A DNA stretch of 64,000 bases, taken from positions 135,301-199,300 of the forward strand of contig JXTB01000173.1 in NCBI GenBank assembly GCA_002914805.1. Direction: 5' to 3'. A program made the translations under genes and the position numbers. The DNA comes from Parasponia andersonii (Eukaryota; Streptophyta; Magnoliopsida; Rosales; Cannabaceae). Shown piece after piece: positions 57,514-64,000 of this stretch; within the stretch, counting starts at the first letter, position 1, and each line of letters begins with the position of its first letter. The notes beneath the pieces were generated by a model. The model was given only the letters and a program-made list of their open reading frames with translations, did no database searches and had not been told where the DNA came from.

Positions 57514-57686
57514 TCTTAAATTAGTTTCTATGTTCCTAGAAATATTTTCTAGAAACTGTCTTGTGAAATTTATAGGAGTCTGTTTGTTTGTTTTAAGAGA
57601 GTTTATAGGGTCTTTAATCTCTATAAATCCTTCGTACTTGTTCTGTTAAAATCATGAATGAAAACATTAGCATTCATCAACTTAAA
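57514..57686 (+). repeat. 3' LTR of the gag-only copia element
   Basis: Matches the 5' LTR (tgttctgttaaaatcatgaa shared), 173 bp because of a small insertion, and is followed by the GTATA duplication. It ends about 170 bp from the GLR-B stop. Confidence 0.85.
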
Positions 57687-57856
57687 GTATAATTGTGTTA
57701 TATGCTAAACAGCATTAGTAAAATGAAATACCATGTCCAATATTCGAGATCCTCTTAACGTAGGCTAAACTGCTCGTTATATACAAATCAAATTAAATAA
57801 TTCATTAAATAACAAACCTCAATAATTTCTATTTCACGTGCAAGAACATGCACAAT

Positions 57857-58474
57857 TTAATGAGTTCTTAATGTTTCTTGGTTATGCTCGTGAGTAATTT
57901 CAGGAGCAGAAGGTGCTTGACTCAGAGATTCAGTATTACATTCGGTAAAACATGTTTCTTGTTGATCTTCACAGCAAGCGAAGATGTCTGATATTTCATT
58001 TGTGCAGCTTGAACAACTTGATGGGATTGGATGAGTAAAGTTGGAGCCTGGTGATGAGCCCTCAACTGCATCTACTACGTCTTGATGAGTTCTTTTATCT
58101 CCAGATTGGGAGATTCCTTTTCTGAAAGTATGCGAACTCAAGTCTTTTTGATCGAGTGTTCTCAACACTAGACAAATTCTTCTCCATATTGGCACTGCAG
58201 GAGTATCGGAGCTGAAAAAGACTTGCCTGTGCTCGTAAAGGAACGTGGCAACATAGATAACGAGAGCTGACAATGAAGCGATACCAACAATGAGAAACAG
58301 ACCCCAGAAGCTTTCGAGTCCAAGACTGTTGGAAGAAACCTGTGTGTTAGGATCCGGACAGCTGGTTTGGCTTCCGAACCATTTTTTTTCTATGTTCTTC
58401 ATAGTCTTCTCCTCAGTTACGGTTAAGATCGCCCTCGAAACATCGGATACCAGAGGCGACCCCTTTGGAAAGAT
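57857..58474 (-). CDS. GLR-B exon 5
   Basis: IFPKGSPLVSDVSRAILTV, then M4 (SFWGLFLIVGIASLSALVIY) and a cytosolic tail rich in Ser, Cys and acidic residues. Confidence 0.95.
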   Translation of the reverse strand: MFPKGSPLVSDVSRAILTVTEEKTMKNIEKKWFGSQTSCPDPNTQVSSNSLGLESFWGLFLIVGIASLSALVIYVATFLYEHRQVFFSSDTPAVPIWRRICLVLRTLDQKDLSSHTFRKGISQSGDKRTHQDVVDAVEGSSPGSNFTHPIPSSCSSCTNEISDIFACCEDQQETCFTECNTESLSQAPSAPEITHEHNQETLRTH

Positions 58475-58661
58475 CTGTACATGTCATGACACTCAACTCG
58501 TTAACAAAAGCATCAATTAAGCAAAAATGACATTCATGATAACTGGTACATTCACGAGACTCACATTTATGAAAAATGATTCATATATAATTTTGTGAGT
58601 GTATGATGATGATATAACCAGTGCTGAGTAGTGGTGACACAATAAAATTACTCTATACGTT

Positions 58662-58703
<42 letters not shown>

Positions 58704-61700
58704 CGTGTGTGTGTGTATATATATATATATTTGTGTGTGGGTGACAAATAAAAGTGTAAGGATTTGAGTTGTGCTTACAAAGCCAAATCCACCGGTTTTA
58801 AAAGTTGGTTCAACCAGGGTATATTTGGAGCAGTATCTGGCAAGTAGGAACTTCATGTAGGGGTATTCGTCGAAAGCGGCCGTGATACCTCCATCGGCCT
58901 TTTTCTTAGAAAACAGTTCATCACATTCTTCTGGAGACTTGTAAATCCTGAGCTGAGACTCACTAAAACCTAGATGTTTCAGTAGAATCCCATGAACGAA
59001 AGAGCCATCAATGTAGCCCACGCTCTCGTTGTTCATGATGAGTTGTTTTACATCGGTAATTGTCGGCTGAATTTGTTGGACCGTAAGGAGCGATGTTAGA
59101 CTGGCGGTGTAACTCTGTGTCAGTATTAGCACCACAAAAATCCATACAACTACCACGAACCTTGCCAAGTTGCTTATGACTCTCTCCTCTGTATACGGAT
59201 GAATCCATGTGAATTATTAGTTCTTGCATTTGTTGTCACTTCTATTCTTTTTAAATATTTTTAAAAGTAAACGGAAAAAAAAAAAGAGAGTCATACATTG
59301 GTGCTACAAAGAAGCTGGGTATATATCATAGAGAAATCTTTTACTTACTATGGGCAAAGACCATTGTTGAGAAGGAGAACCAAAAGCTTGTGCCGATTTG
59401 ATAAGAAGGAGGGCCCCGAAAATCTTCATTTATTCGATGTTCGAGAACCCAAACCACAAAACCAATGAAGACGAAAAAGCAAGCACTTGTCACCCAGAGA
59501 TCTCGTGTTAGAGGCTTCAAAAAAACCCACGCATTTTTACTCCTTGTGTCCCTTACCGGCACCATCATGGAGACACCAGATTCTGTGTACGGCAATGTGA
59601 AGTCAACGTACATCGACCTGTTAGCTGTAATTGTCGTATCCCCCACTACAGCATCGAATTTCTGTAACATTTACACAACAATCACGATTGAGTCGGATCA
59701 ATTATAGTAGATACTTAATTATACAGCTCAATTTGTTTTTTTTTTTTGAATCATCATGACTTGTGGTTATGGAACATGATGACACTATATATCAAATGGA
59801 TATTTTAGATAGAGATTAATTTGAGCCATACCCCAAGATATACTTGATCAACCAAGTCATCGTAAGTGCCAGCGGCAGTCTTTCCATCAGGCTTTTCAAA
59901 TGGTATGAAGTCATAATCAACGCTATAGGGCAATGCCTTCATTACGGCTTCAAAGACATCTATGCAGAAACCAGTTACAGTCGAGATGTTAGTGACCGGA
60001 TCAAGTTTCACCCCAACAAACTCTTCAAAACCTTCTTTTTTAGGTACGCCTATTTTCAACTTTTTCCGATTCGTCGGAATCTCCCATCCCTTGGGAACAG
60101 AAGTTGATTTTCCCGGCCAAATCACAGATTCTAGATTCGGTTTCGAAGTAACAGGAATTATAGCATCGGTACTTGTTTTTGTTTCCAAACTTTTCTCTAG
60201 TCCACTCTCAGGCTTCCAAAATCCAACCCTTCTTTCCTCATTAATAATATTGATTATCTCAAAAGTTGTAGAATGTAACTGCCCATTAACTAGACTGAAA
60301 TCTCCAGCCAAGCCCTTGAATCTCACTTCTGATAGTGCTTTATGAAGTTCAGGACCATTTTGAGAGACCCCAATTCCAAAACCAGTAGAGTTGCCTGAAA
60401 AAGTAGTACTACTTATATTTCTTAAGGCAATGAAGGTTTCATTAGTCCAAACCTTTTCAACAGCAATGGCTAGCGCTTTAGCAGTATCATAAGCCCATAA
60501 TCCATAAACATTCAGTTCAACATCATAAGCTTTAGCATTCTTTTGCCGAAAATTCTGATTCCATTGGGCTCTAAAGTCGTTGAGCGCTTTAGTTTCCGGA
60601 ACGTAAGTCTTTATGCCTAACACCCCTTGCATTGAGCCGATCACGGAAGAATCAAACGAACTCAAAAAGTTGGTCATCACATTTGTCATGATCCAAACGT
60701 AGCCTTGTTCCATCATTCCAATCTCCTTGGCTTTAGTAAAAATCCGAGCGCCGAGAGTAATGTCGGTGTGAACGACGAAAACTCTAGTTTGCATAGTCAT
60801 CAACTTGTAAAGCTCTTTGAGAATTTGATCATCGGAAGCCGAAGTTGAAATGACACTCCTATAAGAAAGACGAGCTCCAACGTCTTGTAAAGCATCGTTG
60901 AGGAAAGGAATAAGCCCTTCTCCGTACACATTGTTTACGTAAATGGGAACCACTTGTTTCCATCCATAGGCTTGAACAATCGAACTTATGACTTTCACTT
61001 GAGACGTTTGCTTTTGGGTAGCTTGGAAAAAATAGGAGGTCTTAATGCTAAGAGAAGAGCTTGTAGCTGAATATGATATTATGGGAACTTTAGCTTTTTC
61101 GCCTAGATCGACAACGAAGCTTGCCTGTGTTGATTGTACTGGCCCTATAATGGCTTGAACTTCTACGTTTTTAATCAGGTCTAAGGCTGTTTCACAACAA
61201 AGACCGGGCAGAGTTAATTAGAGGAAAATCTAATTAGCTATCGTTAGTTATGTTTTATTAGAAATTTAGGATCAAAGAAATAGTGAAAGTGATCAAAGAA
61301 ATAGTGGGAAACATACGTGCATATATATATATATATATATCAAATATGATATTATATGTAATTGGTTAGTTTCTATCGTTCTAATCAAGTATAAAATCAC
61401 ATCGTAGTCATATTAAAAGTACAAACTTAGACACAATTATTAATTAAAGAAAAAAGGAAGAGTTCTTTCTCAAAAAAACTTGGACACAATTATCATGATA
61501 TTTGGCATTTTTTCTTTTCTATTTATTATTTAACTGGTTAGTAAATAGATTTTTAATGTCTATATATTTTTTCACTTCTATTTTTTGTTCTGATATATAA
61601 AGTCACATCGTTAAAGTTATAACTTTGGACACACTTCTCTTGATATTTATCATTTTCCAATATTTCACTTTAGTCTCGGTTATATAAATTGGTCTGCCCG

Positions 61701-62866
61701 CGAAAATACAGCCAGCTGGATCGTTGTGGTGGAAAGTGATGGGTGGCTATCTAGTTATAGATGTGGTTATGTCCTTTGGGTTCCAAACAAATTATTGGAC
61801 ATTCGTGTTGCATTATTCAACTGCATTAAAGGCCAGAATTCAAGTTGCACCGTATTTGATCAGAATTGTTTACCAACGCGATGGGTTTGATATTTAATAT
61901 AATACTTACAACGACTTTTTGGACTGATTTTTGGTAGTACTAGTACAACATGTTTAAGTACTAATATTATTTATTAGGAATGTCGACTATTATTATCACA
62001 GATTTAGATCAATATTAATTACTTAATTAGAAGGAAAATAAACATATATTAGTATCAATTGATCATGTTTTCTTTGCCAAATTAATGACTCCTCTACGTT
62101 GTGTCCTATAAAAATCAACATATAATTTGATTATTAATCTCCTACAATGTACTTATTATAATGTATGAATACACACCTAGCATCTAGTACAACTTTAAGT
62201 TCCCTGTACGTTGACATTTACAGGAGTACCCACAAATCTACAACCGCAAATTAAGAAGAAAATAGAGACGGCTTTTGAACAAGCTGAGACATTAGACAAT
62301 TTGAATTTTCCAAAGACTTTTCGTCTTTGACTTGAAATTCTTTAGTTTTCTTTTGCTGTAATTAAGCTAACCAGTCTCCTCTTTTTTATTTTTGTTTTAT
62401 TTTTAAAATAAAACTAAATGAAAATAAGAGAAAACGCTCTCTCTCTCTATCTGTTTATTCATTGTTAAGAGTTTCGCCGAGCAGCGCTAATTAAGATCAA
62501 AATCAACACGCAGAGCGCAATAATTATAACAAACGTACGTATATATGTACCGAATCACGTACCTGCAGCGGCAGCTCCAATTACATCTTTCTTGGAGTCT
62601 CTGGTATGAATAACCAGCCTTGTTTTGTAGTAACGGCCACGAGAGGCGTAGAGCTCCGAAAGCGCCATTTCGATACAGCTCAACCCCATCTTCCCAACCC
62701 ATCTTTCGTAATCGACAATCACGCCCACATTCACAGCTTCCGTACTTCGATTTTCCTCTGCCCCGGCCGAATTATCTGAGAGCACTACTGGCCTCGTCGC
62801 TAGAGAGACCAACAAGCTTATTGTTATAGACGTCAACACAAGCTTATTCGTAGCTTTCTTCTTCAT
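57857..62866 (-). CDS. GLR-B: glutamate receptor-like cation channel, clade II type, five exons
   Basis: The exons are 62866-62563, 61186-59832, 59661-59349, 59188-58779 and 58474-57857 (304, 1355, 313, 410 and 618 nt; 999 codons plus stop). Joins are GT-AG and in frame. The protein has a signal peptide (ATNKLVLTSITISLLVSLA), an LIVBP-like N-terminal domain, S1 with GFCIDVFEAVMKALPYSV, the conserved ANRS Arg, M1, a pore loop (GTSFWFSFSTMVFAH), M3 with the SYTASLTSLLT gate, S2 with VGYIDGSFV and FDEYPY, M4 and a Ser-rich tail. The family forms plasma-membrane or endomembrane calcium-permeable channels gated by amino acids. The in-frame ATG at 62911 would add 15 residues; I prefer 62866 because it aligns with GLR-A. 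Introns are normal in size (170-1376 bp). It is a tandem paralogue of GLR-A. Confidence 0.93.
58661..58731. repeat. (TA)n(TG)n(TA)n microsatellite in GLR-B intron 4
   Basis: Alternating TA and TG runs of about 70 bp. Length is likely variable between individuals. Confidence 0.92.
58779..59188 (-). CDS. GLR-B exon 4
   Basis: Joins exon 3 as FAHKERVISNLARF. It holds M3 and S2 and ends GFGF at GTAAGC. Confidence 0.95.
59349..59661 (-). CDS. GLR-B exon 3
   Basis: KFDAVVGDTTITANRSMYVD, M1 (WVTSACFFVFIGFVVWVL) and the pore loop, ending FAH at GTAAGT. Confidence 0.95.
59832..61186 (-). CDS. GLR-B exon 2
   Basis: It begins LDLIKNVEVQAIIGPVQSTQ after the acceptor ctgtttcac (reverse), covers the N-terminal domain and S1, and ends AGTYDDLVDQVYLG at GTATGG. 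The joined frame is open throughout. Confidence 0.95.
61187..62562 (-). other. GLR-B intron 1
   Basis: A 1.38-kb intron at the same position as the 39-kb intron of GLR-A. AT-rich, with a (TA)n run (61320-61340). I see no transposon coding sequence. Confidence 0.85.
62563..62866 (-). CDS. GLR-B exon 1
   Basis: Signal peptide, then VNVGVIVDYERWVGKMGLSC and a VIHTRDSKKDVIGAAAAG end at a GTACGT donor, phase 1. An upstream in-frame ATG at 62911 is possible. Confidence 0.92.
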
Positions 62867-62911
62867 GTTTATGAGAAAAAATAAAAAAATAAAACACTTT
62901 TTTGCGTTCAT

Positions 62912-64000
62912 AAATATTCCTTAGTTATGGTAACATATAATAATACGGTAAGAAAATATTGGAAAAGTAAAAGACCAAACTAATTAAATACATAGTGGTT
63001 TCCTCATCTCGGTGGTCCGCTTTCCGGGTAAGTGGTTATCACGCTGCCATGTAGCAGCTATGTGGGGTCCATTTTTGGGATCTCCACTCAGTCTCTATTT
63101 GTCGGTCAGTATCTGATTGCTAGAAAAAGACATTTCATAAATGCTAGCGCGAGTTTCCACCATGCAGTAATTCACGTCAAAGTAACGGAGTCTCAGAGTC
63201 TGTCAGTAGTCTGGGTCTCCATTCAAAAGCTATAAACCCCGTGGTTCTGTTAGAGACAGTCGATTAAGAAATTGAAAAGATGAAACTCACGTACAAAAAT
63301 AAAATTTTAACGGAATATAACTAAAACGGTCAGCGAAAACATTTTAATTATATGTTGATGCGATATTTTTTGGTTTTTTTTTTTTAAATTGTGATTTCCC
63401 AAAATTGGCCTTACGTACTAGTTTTTTTTTGTGTGTATGGTAAGATGTTGTCTTCTTTGGTCATTTTATTAAAATATGATTTTTTTTGTTTTTTCTCTTT
63501 CTTTTTTTAATTTGATTTCCCAAAATTAACCTTATGCTGAATTTGTGTGTAAGATTAGATGTGGTTTTTTTTTGTCATTTCATTAAATGTAATATGGGAC
63601 GAAATTGCCTCTTTTTATTGGCCTTGGTTTAGGAATAAATTTTGACTCCTTTTCCTCATTTGCAAGGGTGATTTTATGGATTCTGAATTTAATCCGATTA
63701 TACTCAGTCTTTCTCTTACTCTTAGGTCTCGGTAATTTGTTTTTCTTTCTCTTCTCTTTGTATTGTTCTTCTTCCCCTTTTCCTTGATTTTTTTTTATTT
63801 TTTATTTTGAAACTCAACTCCTCTCTTTTCTATTTGTTTCGGTAGTCTACTTCCCGTGTTCTTTGATATGGGGTGCCCTTTATTAATCGTCTCACCTCTA
63901 ATTTTTTATTTAGTAGTTTTGATTTGACTGCTTGGGTTTGAATCCTGTTATGTTCTCTGGTGGTTTTCTCTCCTTTTTTGGTATTTTTTTTTTTTTACCA
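62912..64000. other. GLR-B upstream region; no gene seen
   Basis: Holds T-rich sequence and two diverged direct-repeat units (about 63385-63485 and 63500-63595) sharing gatttcccaaaatt and tcatttcattaaa-like blocks. No coding sequence is convincing. Confidence 0.5.

Larger units (their letters stand above)
51194..57686 (+). mobile_element. Gag-only Ty1/copia element (TR-GAG-like) between GLR-A and GLR-B
   Basis: Short LTRs (51194-51347 and 57514-57686), a primer site tggtaccagagcc (51348-51360), a gag region and a purine tract (gaggggga) directly before the 3' LTR, with no RT or integrase. The target duplication GTATA lies at 51189-51193 and 57687-57691. A gypsy element (52291-56628) sits inside gag. 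Without it the element would be about 2.2 kb, the size of non-autonomous gag-only (TR-GAG) elements. Broken fossil. Confidence 0.85.

Noticed and set aside
62620-62829. Open frames opposite to GLR exons (also 9505-9861 and 59962-60345)
   Set aside because: Antisense shadows of conserved GLR exons with no protein similarity of their own.

Overview
This window is nuclear DNA of a flowering plant, most likely a eudicot. It is AT-rich, has spliced genes with GT-AG introns, and is mostly nested retrotransposon sequence. I cannot name the species. Two host genes are present, both on the minus strand in tandem. They are clade-II-type (GLR2.7/2.8-like) glutamate receptor-like channels, called here GLR-A (exons from 50319 down to 6606) and GLR-B (62866 down to 57857). 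Each has five exons with the same splice phases, and every exon I could trace is open (979 and about 999 codons).

Layout: 1-6445 is the 5' half of a minus-strand Tekay-like Ty3/gypsy element ending about 160 bp from the GLR-A stop. Exons 5 to 2 of GLR-A lie at 6606-10780. Exon 1 lies at 50025-50319, so intron 1 is about 39.2 kb. That intron holds a fold-back element (11259-11626), a Ty1/copia element (11750-16884, 463-bp LTRs) and a plant L1-type LINE. The LINE is split by an Athila-type element (Athila-1, 18254-44178). Athila-1 is split by a second Athila-type element (Athila-2, 25610-40170). The integrase region of Athila-2 is in turn split by an inverted 3' piece of the same family (31999-36020). 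Between the two genes lies a gag-only copia element (51194-57686, GTATA target duplication), split by a deleted gypsy element (52291-56628, GGTAT target duplication).

The most unusual part is the 3' end of Athila-2. Between integrase and the 3' LTR it carries an open frame resembling the small basic zinc-finger nucleic-acid-binding proteins of plant betaflexiviruses (closest in my memory to vitivirus p10), followed by an intronless LOG-type (cytokinin-activating) gene with its own TATA box. The LOG gene occurs twice, once in Athila-2 and once in the inverted piece, forming long inverted repeats. A retroelement carrying a virus-derived RNA-binding protein and a plant hormone gene is the best candidate here for an undescribed system. 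The viral assignment rests on remembered motif similarity and needs a profile search.

The two GLR genes appear to be working copies of a calcium-permeable channel family. GLR-A depends on splicing out a 39-kb intron that also holds several foreign promoters and terminators. All retroelements look broken and are described as fossils.
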